From the NCBI GenBank assembly GCA_938034385.1, contig CALHLC010000035.1:1-48714 (forward strand): a stretch of 48,714 nt of DNA, read 5' to 3'. Numbering within the stretch: position 1 is the first letter of the stretch; every line of letters starts with the position of its first letter. Below, in pieces: positions 9,928 through 17,928 of this stretch. Origin of the DNA: an uncultured Bacteriovoracaceae bacterium (GTDB lineage: Bacteria; Bdellovibrionota; Bacteriovoracia; Bacteriovoracales; Bacteriovoracaceae). The position numbers and the translations under genes were made by a program. The notes beneath the pieces are model-generated. The model searched no databases and was not told the DNA's origin. It saw nothing but the letters and a program-made list of their open reading frames with translations.

Positions 9928-10817
9928 ACAATGTAAAGATTGTTGAGGTTGGACCACGTGATGGACTTCAAAATGAATCTAAGTTTATTCCTACAGAGCT
10001 TAAAGCTAAGTTTATTAAAAATTTGCATCTTGCTGGGTTGAAAAATATTGAGGTAACTAGTTTTGTTAGTCCTAGGGCCGTTCCTCAAATGAGTGATGCT
10101 GATAAGGTTTGCTCCTCTATAGATTTAAAAAAATTTAACGCTTCAGTACTAATTCCAAATTTAAAAGGGATGGAACTTTCAAAGGTTCATAACTTTAATG
10201 AAGTTTGTGTCTTTACGACGACCTCTGAGGCATTTGCTAATAAAAATACAAAGTGTTCCTTGAGTGATTCCTATGATCGAATAGAGAGCATCTTTAAAAA
10301 TGTAAAAGAAGGTCAAAAAGTTAGAGGATATCTCTCAACTGTATTTGGCTGTCCTTATGAAGGAGAAATTAGTCTCGATAAGGTTCTTTATGGCACGGAG
10401 AAATTATTTTCTCTTGGTTGTTATGAAGTTGCACTAGGAGATACTACGGGAATAGGAACTCCTGATAAAGTTCAAAAAATTCTTGCAAAAATTAAAGAAA
10501 GCTTTGATCTATCAAAGATTGCTATGCACTTCCATGATACTTTTGGAATGGGCCTATTAAATGTTCATAGCTCTTATGAAGAAGGCATCAGAGTTTTTGA
10601 TTCTTCAGCTGGCGGGTTAGGGGGATGTCCTTATGCAAAAGGAGCCAGTGGGAATTTATCAACTGAAGATTTATGTTATTATTTAAATGGATTAGATATT
10701 AAAACTTCAGTAGATCTTGTGAAATTAGTAGAAGCTTCGAGAGAGATCTTTAAATTTCTAGGTAAGCCATCAATATCTAAAGTTAACCAATACATAGTGA
10801 GAACTCATGATTTATAA
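9924..10817 (+). CDS. mvaB: Hydroxymethylglutaryl-CoA lyase
   Basis: 297 residues, normal length. It cleaves HMG-CoA to acetyl-CoA and acetoacetate, the last step of leucine breakdown. The DRE-TIM barrel begins with VEVGPRDGLQNE, and the active-site loop GGLGGCPYAKGASGN with its cysteine is intact; the metal-binding HFHDTFGMG is also present. It starts with TTG at 9924, overlapping the carrier stop by four bases (TTGA). GAGGAG about eight bases upstream is a strong ribosome site that decides this start; no in-frame ATG lies near. Confidence 0.95.
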   Translation: MNNVKIVEVGPRDGLQNESKFIPTELKAKFIKNLHLAGLKNIEVTSFVSPRAVPQMSDADKVCSSIDLKKFNASVLIPNLKGMELSKVHNFNEVCVFTTTSEAFANKNTKCSLSDSYDRIESIFKNVKEGQKVRGYLSTVFGCPYEGEISLDKVLYGTEKLFSLGCYEVALGDTTGIGTPDKVQKILAKIKESFDLSKIAMHFHDTFGMGLLNVHSSYEEGIRVFDSSAGGLGGCPYAKGASGNLSTEDLCYYLNGLDIKTSVDLVKLVEASREIFKFLGKPSISKVNQYIVRTHDL

Positions 10818-11580
10818 AAATATCCTAGTACAGACCAAGGATTTAATTACTACTATTACCTTAAATAGAGCTGAGCACTTGAATGCATTCACTCTTGAAC
10901 TTATTGGCGAGTTTCTTGATGCTTTAAGTGTTGCTAGAAATGATGAGTCTAGAGTTATTATTCTTACTGGAGCTGGGCGAGCGTTTTGTGCAGGTGGCGA
11001 CCTTAATGCTATGAAAAATAAAACAGGCATGTTCGCTGGAGATGAAAAAGAGCTAAAACAACTTTATCAAGATGGAATACAACAAATTCCTTTATTAATA
11101 GAGAAGATAGAAAAACCTATAATTGCAATGATTAATGGAGCAGCAGTAGGAGCAGGGTGTGACCTTGCTTGTATGTGTGATATGAGATTTATGAGTGATA
11201 GTGCTATTATGAAAGATAGCTTTATTAACCTTGCTCTGGTTTCTGGGGATGGGGGAGCATATTTTCTTCATCGTCTTATAGGTTATGCTAAAACAATGGA
11301 GTTATTATTAAGCGGTCGAAAGGTTGATTCTAGTGAGGCCCTAAGGATAGGCTTGGTCAATCAGGTTATAGCTCATGATCAATTAAAAGAAAAAACGTAT
11401 GACTTTGCTCAGAAACTGGTAGCTCTTCCTTTCAATGCTCTTAAATTAAATAAGCAAGGTATTAAAGATGCTTATTACTCAAGTTTAGAAGATCATCTAG
11501 AATTGATGGCAACACTACAATCAAAAACTCAGAGAAGTGATGAACACTTTAAATTAGTTAATCAGTTTCTTAATAAGTAA
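10807..11580 (+). CDS. Enoyl-CoA hydratase/isomerase family protein, PaaG-like
   Basis: 257 residues, the second crotonase of the operon, overlapping the HMG-CoA lyase gene by 11 bases. The oxyanion-hole segments are FCAGGDLNAM and GAAVGAGCDLACMCD. The second catalytic position lies in LVSGDGGAYFLHRLIG, where an Asp-Gly-Gly replaces the Glu of classical hydratases. That resembles isomerases such as PaaG more than crotonase itself. The exact acyl-CoA substrate cannot be told. In leucine operons a second crotonase may serve side branches, or it may act on other short acyl-CoAs. No clear terminator follows it. Confidence 0.85.
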   Translation: MIYKNILVQTKDLITTITLNRAEHLNAFTLELIGEFLDALSVARNDESRVIILTGAGRAFCAGGDLNAMKNKTGMFAGDEKELKQLYQDGIQQIPLLIEKIEKPIIAMINGAAVGAGCDLACMCDMRFMSDSAIMKDSFINLALVSGDGGAYFLHRLIGYAKTMELLLSGRKVDSSEALRIGLVNQVIAHDQLKEKTYDFAQKLVALPFNALKLNKQGIKDAYYSSLEDHLELMATLQSKTQRSDEHFKLVNQFLNK

Positions 11581-11683
11581 TCTTTTTAATCAAAATAATA
11601 TTTAAGTGACCACTTTAATTGGAAAGACTCTTCACCGATAATTGACTCTAAGTCTTTATATTTATTAGAATCTATTAAATAGG

Positions 11684-11710
11684 TAAAGTTTTCTTAGATC
11701 CCGCCGATAA
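11684..11710 (+). promoter_or_regulatory. Sigma-28 (FliA)-type promoter, consensus match
   Basis: TAAAGTTT, exactly 11 bases, then GCCGATAA: a full match to the classical sigma-28 consensus. The start codon of the cysteine-repeat lipoprotein lies 44 bases past the -10 element, with AGGAGG in between. A weaker sigma-70-like pair (TTGACT at 11642, 18 bases, TAGAAT at 11666) overlaps the same region. A second ACCGATAA at 11634 lacks a good -35. Confidence 0.88.
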
Positions 11711-11754
11711 GAACTCAAGTATAATAATACTCTAGTAGTACGTTAGGAGGAAAA

Positions 11755-12708
11755 ATGAAATTAACTTACTTAATGGTGACATTACTTACCTTAATAGGGT
11801 GCACGAACAATGCAAAACTTTATGATCCTGCTGCGGCTGGATACAATCCACCACCATCGACAACGTTAGCTCCGGTTAATGCTTGTCAGCCTGTTGTGAC
11901 CTTAGATACATTTTGTCAGCATGCTGATGGAACAAATGAAGATGGATCAGTAACTGATTTAGCTAGTAGCTATCAATCGGCTCCTGGAAAATGTTATTTT
12001 GTTGCTTGTGGTGATACAGATTATTCTGAAGCTGATCAAATGAGAGTCTATGAAGCTTATGTTGCAAAGTATGGTGGGGAAGTTAAGAAAGATTATGATC
12101 TTTGTAAGAACAAGAAAAATACTTATGATGATGAATGTAATGATAAAAATGCATACAACTTTGGAGACCCTGGAAAATGTTATTATAAAGGATGTGATCA
12201 GGTTGGAGATTTAGGAAATGTTCATTATCAAATTCTAACAGAGCTTTATGGTGCAGAAAATGTAACAGTAGACGCAGGTGCTTGTACTCAACTTCCAAAG
12301 CCTGGTTGTATGGTTACTACTGCAGAAAATTATGACCCTGAAGCCGGACATGACGATTGTAGCTGTAGATTTAAAACTTGTACTGATGATAGATATATAG
12401 AATTTACGCAGTATAATACAGCCGTTACAGCTTATGTTGGAGCTTGTGCTTCAGAAAATTTAACTGCAGAGAGTGCAGTTTGTGCTTCAAGCTGTCAGAC
12501 ATTAAACAAAGGTTGTACTGTTACTCAAGCAGATAACGCTGGTCCTTATACAGTTGAAGATGGAACTTGTACTTTTACAGGATGTTTAGATGATTATTGG
12601 ACTGAATATGATCCAGTTTTAAAAGAAGTTGTAATTGATTATGCAGCAACTCATGGATTAACAGTTGATGATATACTTACGAAAACGTGTAAAACACCAA
12701 ATCCATAA
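11755..12708 (+). CDS. Cysteine-repeat lipoprotein A (about 4 repeats)
   Basis: 317 residues with a lipoprotein signal ending in LTLIGC, then a NNAKLYDP segment shared with the two paralogues at 13217 and 15541 and a short proline-rich stretch. From C54 the protein is built of about four imperfect units of 57-75 residues. Each has four cysteines: one opening the unit in a C-x-x-x-x-A element, one in a D/N-G-T/S-C turn, one five residues later, and one closing a helical half. The turn resembles the GCTDPxAxNYxxxAxxDDGSC motif seen in many Bacteroidota surface proteins. Two disulfides per unit are likely. Function is unknown; a surface or periplasmic binding or adhesion role is inferred from lipidation, repeats and disulfides. 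It has its own FliA-type promoter, AGGAGG site and terminator, so it is a single-gene unit. Confidence 0.85.
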   Translation: MKLTYLMVTLLTLIGCTNNAKLYDPAAAGYNPPPSTTLAPVNACQPVVTLDTFCQHADGTNEDGSVTDLASSYQSAPGKCYFVACGDTDYSEADQMRVYEAYVAKYGGEVKKDYDLCKNKKNTYDDECNDKNAYNFGDPGKCYYKGCDQVGDLGNVHYQILTELYGAENVTVDAGACTQLPKPGCMVTTAENYDPEAGHDDCSCRFKTCTDDRYIEFTQYNTAVTAYVGACASENLTAESAVCASSCQTLNKGCTVTQADNAGPYTVEDGTCTFTGCLDDYWTEYDPVLKEVVIDYAATHGLTVDDILTKTCKTPNP

Positions 12709-12722
12709 TATTTTTAATATAT

Positions 12723-12752
12723 CGAGAGTACTTTAAAGTACTCTCGTTTTTT
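12723..12752 (+). terminator. Rho-independent terminator of lipoprotein A
   Basis: A 24-base perfect palindrome (12723-12746, arms ending in CGAGAGTACTTT) runs into six T's. It lies between the lipoprotein A stop and the convergent small lipoprotein gene. Confidence 0.9.
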
Positions 12753-12963
12753 ACTTCAAAGAGTTTTCTAATTGCTTGGCTTGTAAATCGATTTCATCCT
12801 CTAATGACAAATTAATCTCAATACTAGAAATCCCTCTTGTGTGTTTTTGAGGAGCTTTCTTTTCTATAGTTTGATTGTTTATTGAAACCTTTTGAGTTTT
12901 TATAGGGGCCTTCATACAAGATGAAAGAGCTAGAGTGAATAATGTTAGTATAAAAATTTTCAT
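12751..12963 (-). CDS. Small lipoprotein
   Basis: 70 residues: MKIFILTLFTLALSSC is a typical lipoprotein signal with lipobox LSSC. The mature part of about 55 residues is polar and charged and ends in a helical DEIDLQAKQLENSLK. AAAGGA sits about seven bases before the ATG. The first seven residues are the same as those of the phospholipase-D-like protein at 1510-4452, which may only reflect a favoured signal sequence. No function is recognised. It lies between lipoproteins A and B on the opposite strand. Confidence 0.7.
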   Translation of the reverse strand: MKIFILTLFTLALSSCMKAPIKTQKVSINNQTIEKKAPQKHTRGISSIEINLSLEDEIDLQAKQLENSLK

Positions 12964-13144
12964 ATTTTTTCCTTTACTAGAAATGAATAATAAATTTTAT
13001 CATGTCTAAAAATTCAAAGATTTAAGTAGATAGGAATTTCCCCTCTTAAAATGGTCAGTTATTTGAGGTTGATTTATACTCGCCTCGAAAAGTGTGCATA
13101 AAAGAGGAGAGCTAAAACTCTAAGTGTTTGAAATCTCTAAGAAT

Positions 13145-13171
13145 TAAAGTTTTATTCAATTGAACCGATAA
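13145..13171 (+). promoter_or_regulatory. Sigma-28 (FliA)-type promoter
   Basis: TAAAGTTT, 11 bases, then ACCGATAA: one mismatch from the consensus. The -10 element ends 45 bases before ATG 13217, nearly the same distance as in front of lipoprotein A. Confidence 0.85.
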
Positions 13172-13216
13172 ATCTTAGTAAAATAATTTTAAGGAAAAAT
13201 TACCTTGGGAGGAAAT

Positions 13217-15412
13217 ATGAACGTTTTAAAAATTGTAATTACACTACTTTTTATAGCTAGTTGTAATAATGCAAATCTTTATGATCCAGATGTAAGCCCT
13301 GGAACTCAAACAAGTCCAACTAAACCTGTCAATCCAGAAGGACCATTACCACCACCAAATGGAGGAGGCGGAGGAACTACTGCTGAGGTTGCTTGTCATC
13401 ATCCATTAGCAATTGATTACGATGCGGCGGCTTGGAAACAAGTTGGTCCATGTCAATTTCAAGCATGTGCTAATCCTGAATATGCAGAATTTGAATACTC
13501 AAACATTTACTTAGAATATATTGAAAGACATGGAGGAAATATAACTCCTAATAATGAACTATGTTTAACTAAGGTTGATGAATATAATCCCGTTTGCTCT
13601 CATCCTTTAGCTTTTAATAATGGAGTAGAAGGAAAATGTTTATTTAAAGCTTGTGCAACAGAAGGGTTTTATGAGCATGAAGTCTACTTAAGTTTGAAAA
13701 AACTATTTGGAGATGCCGTAAGTCATGACCCTACAGAGTGTAAGACAGCTTTTGTTTATAAGGGTTGTACTGACTCATTGGCAATGAATCATGACGAGAT
13801 CGCAACTTTAGATGATAAAAGTTGTAAATACCAGTTATGTACTGATTCAAGATCTGATGATTATGGAACGACAGAAAATCAAGCAATCTTACAAGCATTA
13901 ACAACTTATGCAGCAACTCATGAATTAAATATTGATGATCTTGTAGCACTAAATACATGTGCAGGATATGAAGAGGTACTTGGATGTAAAGTTCCAGGAG
14001 CTATTGGATATAATGCAGATGCTGATAAAGAAAACGGAAGTTGTAAGTGGGATGGTTGTTTAGATGAGTATAAAGATGGTTTCTCTGCTGAACTCTTAGC
14101 CATCGTTCAAGCTTACGCGACAACTCATGGTGGAACTCCAGAAAGTTACCTTGCAACTAACACTTGTACTGAGAAACCGATTCTAGGTTGTACAGTTACA
14201 GGAGCAATAGGATTTAATTCAAATGCTAACCAAGATAACGGAAGTTGTAAGTGGGATGGTTGTCTAGATGAGCAAAACGCTGGCTATACGAAAAATATTA
14301 AAGACGCAATTGATGCTTATAGTGCTATTCACGGTGTTAAAAATTATATTAGAAATTCTACTTGTATAGTAAAAGTTGAAGGCTGTATGCAAAGATCAGC
14401 TAATAATACTACAACAGGTGCAGAGGTAGATAATGGTAGTTGTCAGTGGGATGCGTGTATCAAGGGTAATATGTATGAAGGTCATGATGAATTGTTATTG
14501 AAGCTAATAACTCAATATGCTTCAGTTCATGGAGGAGTAGCTCAAAATTATATCAATCCAGAGTCGAACCTTTGTAAATTGAAAGGGTGTATGATTCCAG
14601 GAGCGACAAATTATAATAAAGCGGCTCAAGTTGATAATGGAAGTTGTAGGTGGAAAGGATGTATAAAAGGAAATAATTATGCAATCCACAATCCACAATT
14701 ATTAGCGTTACTTACAAATTATGCAAAAACTCATGGTGGGAATGCTCAAAGCTATATTGGTGTAGATCAGTGTAAGTTAAAAGGTTGTACTCACTCAAAT
14801 GCGGTTGGTTATAATCCACAAGCAGAAGTTGAGAATGGATCATGTAAATGGAATGGTTGTATCAATGGAGATACTTCAGTTGGTCATGATGCAGGCTTAT
14901 TAAACTTTTTAAAGAAGTATGCTCAAACTCATGGTGGAACGGCACAAAGTTATATAAATAAAGATTTATGTAAAAAGAAAGGTTGTTTGGCACCAAGAGC
15001 TAAGAACCCAACAGCAGGAGCACAAGTTGATGATGGATCTTGTAGATGGGATGGTTGTGCTGAATCAGCAGGTGTAAAAAACCCAGATGCTGCATTATTA
15101 AATATTATTAATGCTTATATTAGAGATCATGGTGGGACAAAAGCAAAGTACTTAAGTACTAATACATGTATACCTTTTACTAGAGGTTGTACTGAGGCCA
15201 GTGCACGGAATACAACAAACCCTAAGCCTGATATTGATAATGGTAGTTGTAGGTGGAACGCATGTTTAAATAAATGTAAGACTGGATATGTAGGAGCTGC
15301 TGCTGAAGCTTTAATCAGAGCTTACTCTGCAAAGCATAACCTAGGTCAAGGTGTAAGGACTAATACTTGTAAAGGTAGTAATAGATATCAATGTGTTGAT
15401 TCAGATTGGTAA
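13217..15412 (+). CDS. Cysteine-repeat lipoprotein B (about 10 repeats)
   Basis: 731 residues from ATG 13217, with GGGAGG just before it; a TTG at 13205 is in frame but lies before this ribosome site. The signal MNVLKIVITLLFIASC is a lipoprotein signal, followed by NNANLYDP, then a linker rich in Pro and Gly (PLPPPNGGGGG). From residue 60 to the end there are about ten units of 57-75 residues. A typical unit reads C-x3-GA-x-GYN-x6-NGSCKWDGC, then a helix with YA-x2-HGG and a YI-x4-C end, giving four cysteines each. Units 4-9 are the most alike and suggest recent internal duplication; units 1-3 match the first three of the paralogues instead. Function unknown. A long cross-linked stalk or adhesin on the outer membrane is plausible. 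Confidence 0.87.
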   Translation: MNVLKIVITLLFIASCNNANLYDPDVSPGTQTSPTKPVNPEGPLPPPNGGGGGTTAEVACHHPLAIDYDAAAWKQVGPCQFQACANPEYAEFEYSNIYLEYIERHGGNITPNNELCLTKVDEYNPVCSHPLAFNNGVEGKCLFKACATEGFYEHEVYLSLKKLFGDAVSHDPTECKTAFVYKGCTDSLAMNHDEIATLDDKSCKYQLCTDSRSDDYGTTENQAILQALTTYAATHELNIDDLVALNTCAGYEEVLGCKVPGAIGYNADADKENGSCKWDGCLDEYKDGFSAELLAIVQAYATTHGGTPESYLATNTCTEKPILGCTVTGAIGFNSNANQDNGSCKWDGCLDEQNAGYTKNIKDAIDAYSAIHGVKNYIRNSTCIVKVEGCMQRSANNTTTGAEVDNGSCQWDACIKGNMYEGHDELLLKLITQYASVHGGVAQNYINPESNLCKLKGCMIPGATNYNKAAQVDNGSCRWKGCIKGNNYAIHNPQLLALLTNYAKTHGGNAQSYIGVDQCKLKGCTHSNAVGYNPQAEVENGSCKWNGCINGDTSVGHDAGLLNFLKKYAQTHGGTAQSYINKDLCKKKGCLAPRAKNPTAGAQVDDGSCRWDGCAESAGVKNPDAALLNIINAYIRDHGGTKAKYLSTNTCIPFTRGCTEASARNTTNPKPDIDNGSCRWNACLNKCKTGYVGAAAEALIRAYSAKHNLGQGVRTNTCKGSNRYQCVDSDW
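13394..15373 (+). repeat. Tandem in-frame repeats of about 200 bases coding the four-cysteine units
   Basis: About ten protein-coding units of 57-75 codons each. The most similar stretches are around the GGAAGTTGTAAGTGG-type segments coding GSCKW (for example at 14036 and 14241). The copies are too diverged to be CRISPR or satellite repeats. Similar but fewer units lie at 11914-12690 (gene A) and 15730-17580 (gene C). Confidence 0.85.
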
Positions 15413-15435
15413 AGAATAATTTCTTATAAGAAAAG

Positions 15436-15462
15436 AGGAGTCTAATTAGACTCCTTTTTTTT
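15436..15462 (+). terminator. Rho-independent terminator of lipoprotein B
   Basis: A 20-base perfect palindrome (15436-15455, arm AGGAGTCTAA) is followed by a run of T's to 15462. Confidence 0.9.
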
Positions 15463-15486
15463 ACCTATAATTTATAAACTATATTC

Positions 15487-15513
15487 TAAAGTAATCTAGT
15501 ATTTCGTCGATAA
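15487..15513 (+). promoter_or_regulatory. Sigma-28 (FliA)-type promoter
   Basis: TAAAGTAA, 11 bases, then GTCGATAA: two mismatches in the -35 and one in the -10 element, with the conserved TAAAG and CGATAA cores kept. The start codon follows after 27 bases. Confidence 0.75.
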
Positions 15514-15540
15514 GAGCCTTGAAACCAATAGGAGACGAAG

Positions 15541-17886
15541 GTGAAAAATTTATTTCAATTAGTAATGGTATTTATTCTCGTTAGTTGTGGGAATGCACAT
15601 CTATTTGATCCAACCCAAAGTAGTGTTGGAAAATCTACAGGAACAACTAATGTCACTCCTCCACCTGTTGGACCACCAGTACTTCCTCCGCCGGGAGGTG
15701 GAGTTAATCCAATTACTCCTCAACTATTATGTCAGCATCATGAAGGTGAAAACTTTAATGCTAGTAAGTGGACAGAGCCAGGAGCTTGTACTTTTAAAGC
15801 ATGTGATAATGAGAACTATACAGAGTTTGAAAAAAGAACTGTTTTTCAAGTTTATATAGATCAACATGGTGGAAAAATCATTAATGACTCTAGTCTTTGT
15901 AAAAATAAAAAAGATGAGTATGGTAAAAAGTGTGATAATCCAAGGGCCTATAATTTTCAAACTTTAGAGAGTTGTAAGTTTAAAGGTTGTGGACTTGAGC
16001 AATATTGTGAATATCAAGATTACTTAGTGTTACAATCTCTATATGGTGATGCTGTAGAGCATGATGAATCTTATTGTAAGCATAAAAAAGTGTTACCAGG
16101 CTGCCTGGATCCACTTGCTTATAATACAAGTGAAGATGCTGGATATGATGACGAGTCTTGTCTTTATAAGGCTTGTAGAATGAGTGAATATTTAGAATTT
16201 GATTCTGATGAAAATAAAACAATTATTGAAGCTGCAATTAAATACTCAAATAAGTATGGGCTAAGTTTAGACCATCTAATTGAAAATACTTGTCATACTC
16301 CAAAGCCATATAATGGTTGTATGACTCCTGGTGCATCAAATTATGACTCTAAGAATACTGTCGATGATAAAGGATATTGTCGCTGGAGTGCTTGTTTAAC
16401 TCCAGGTTATGCTGAATATAATATTGATATAGTAAGAGTTATAGAAAACTATGCCTTAAAATATTCTGTAAGTTTGAATGACCTAATTGTTTCTAATACT
16501 TGTGTTACTAAGAAAGTAGGATGTACGGTGCAAGGAGCAATTGGATATGATGCTACTGCCTTACAAGACAATGGTACTTGTCGTTGGGAGCAAGGATGTA
16601 TTCGAAGTGGACTTGGTGGTTTCAATGCAGAGTTAGCTCAAAAAATTAATGCTTATGCTCAAAAGCATGGTAGTTCTGCTCAATCATATATTAACAAAGA
16701 TACTTGTGTTGAAAAAAATGGATGTATGGTAAGTGGGGCCATTGGTTATAGTAGCGACAATAAAAATGAAGATGGAAGTTGTAAATGGAATGCGTGTATT
16801 AAACCTGGGTATGGAGGTTATGTTGCAAGTCTTCATAATACGATTAAAAAATATGCTAAGAAATTTAATAAAAGTGAAGAGAGCTATATTAATCAAAACA
16901 CTTGTATAAGCAAAGCTGGGTGTACTCAAGAATCGGCTGATAATTATAATAAAGATGCAACGACTGAAAATGGGAGCTGTAAGTGGACTATTTGTTGCAA
17001 TGAAGGTGGTTATGGAAGTCATCCTGTACCAGCAAATATAAAGAGTTATATTGCGATGATTTTAAATAAAAATGTAAATCAGCTAACTCATGCAGATCTT
17101 GCTAAGTTCACAACTTTAAAGACTGATTGCAAGGATGATGAAGAAGTTGTGGGTTGTATGGACCCTAAAGCTGACAACACTGTTGAGAATGCAACAAAAG
17201 ATAATGGGTCTTGCAAATATTCTTATTGTACGGATTGTACATACAAGGAACAAACTGCTGATATGTGTGTTGATCCATCCATAAGAGATAAAGAAGTGAT
17301 GACCTCAGCAGTAGAGTATGCAAGCATTCATAAAAAAGCATTGAAAGATATAGTTATGAGTACATGTAAAGAAAGCCATAATATGTCAGGATGTACGAAT
17401 CCATATGCTGCAAATTATAGAGCAGAGGCGAGCACAGAAGATAAGAGTTGTTTTTTCTTTGTGTGTTATGAAGGGTCTTATCAAACAAGTGATTCCGTAA
17501 TTACTAAGCATATTCAAAATTATGCGACCTTAATTGGAAAACCAATCGATACAAATTGTCAGAATCCTTTTGATAAAGAAAAAGTTTGTGTTAGACAAAA
17601 ATGTAATGGTGGAGCAGGAAAGAAAGTTATTATTAAGTTAGATGATAGCTGCTTGAATGAAGCTTATCATACAGTCTTATTAAGATTAACTAAAGGTACA
17701 AATACAGAACCAAAATATTTGTCAACACCACAACATATTATTGCTCAAAACATAACATCTGGACTTGATTATAAAATTGAGATTTTAAATGGAGCAAATG
17801 GATTCTACTTTTTCGAAGATGGAGTCTCTAGTGTTTCAGGGAAAGCAACCTCAGACATTATTAAAACTGTAAAGTGTAGAGAGTAA
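15541..17886 (+). CDS. Cysteine-repeat lipoprotein C (about 9 repeats plus C-terminal domain)
   Basis: 781 residues from GTG 15541, with GGAG about eight bases upstream; the next in-frame ATG would cut the signal peptide. The lipobox is ILVSC, followed by GNAHLFDP (compare NNANLYDP in B) and a linker PPPVGPPVLPPPGG. From residue 64 there are about nine four-cysteine units of the same kind as in A and B. The units near the end are longer and less regular, for example one with a CC pair and a THADLAKFTTLKTDC insert. After the last unit a domain of about 110 residues is unique to C: it has two or three cysteines, a beta-rich pattern (TVLLRLTKG, YKIEILNGANGFYFFEDG) and could be a terminal recognition or capping domain. 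Function unknown. Confidence 0.87.
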   Translation: MKNLFQLVMVFILVSCGNAHLFDPTQSSVGKSTGTTNVTPPPVGPPVLPPPGGGVNPITPQLLCQHHEGENFNASKWTEPGACTFKACDNENYTEFEKRTVFQVYIDQHGGKIINDSSLCKNKKDEYGKKCDNPRAYNFQTLESCKFKGCGLEQYCEYQDYLVLQSLYGDAVEHDESYCKHKKVLPGCLDPLAYNTSEDAGYDDESCLYKACRMSEYLEFDSDENKTIIEAAIKYSNKYGLSLDHLIENTCHTPKPYNGCMTPGASNYDSKNTVDDKGYCRWSACLTPGYAEYNIDIVRVIENYALKYSVSLNDLIVSNTCVTKKVGCTVQGAIGYDATALQDNGTCRWEQGCIRSGLGGFNAELAQKINAYAQKHGSSAQSYINKDTCVEKNGCMVSGAIGYSSDNKNEDGSCKWNACIKPGYGGYVASLHNTIKKYAKKFNKSEESYINQNTCISKAGCTQESADNYNKDATTENGSCKWTICCNEGGYGSHPVPANIKSYIAMILNKNVNQLTHADLAKFTTLKTDCKDDEEVVGCMDPKADNTVENATKDNGSCKYSYCTDCTYKEQTADMCVDPSIRDKEVMTSAVEYASIHKKALKDIVMSTCKESHNMSGCTNPYAANYRAEASTEDKSCFFFVCYEGSYQTSDSVITKHIQNYATLIGKPIDTNCQNPFDKEKVCVRQKCNGGAGKKVIIKLDDSCLNEAYHTVLLRLTKGTNTEPKYLSTPQHIIAQNITSGLDYKIEILNGANGFYFFEDGVSSVSGKATSDIIKTVKCRE

Positions 17887-17897
17887 GTAAAATAGAG

Positions 17898-17927
17898 ATA
17901 GTAAGTACTTTTTTAAGTACTTACTAT
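17898..17927. terminator. Hairpin between convergent genes, probable bidirectional terminator
   Basis: A perfect 13-base stem (17898-17910 with 17915-17927, core AGTAAGTACTT) with a TTTT loop. The T-tract is weak on either side. It sits between lipoprotein C and the convergent gene that ends at 17929. Confidence 0.65.
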
Positions 17928-17928
17928 A

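Noticed and set aside
11634-11641. A further ACCGATAA upstream of lipoprotein A
   Set aside because: The sequence 11 bases before it (TTAATTGG) matches the -35 at only four of eight positions.
13394-15373. Regular repeats that could suggest a CRISPR array or satellite
   Set aside because: The period is about 200 bases, copies are diverged and stay in one reading frame, so they are protein repeats.
16684-17022. 112-codon open frame on the minus strand within lipoprotein C
   Set aside because: It lies wholly inside the repeat-coding gene and is Thr/Ile/Phe-rich, as expected for the antisense of Lys/Asn/Glu-rich repeats; it has no ribosome site.
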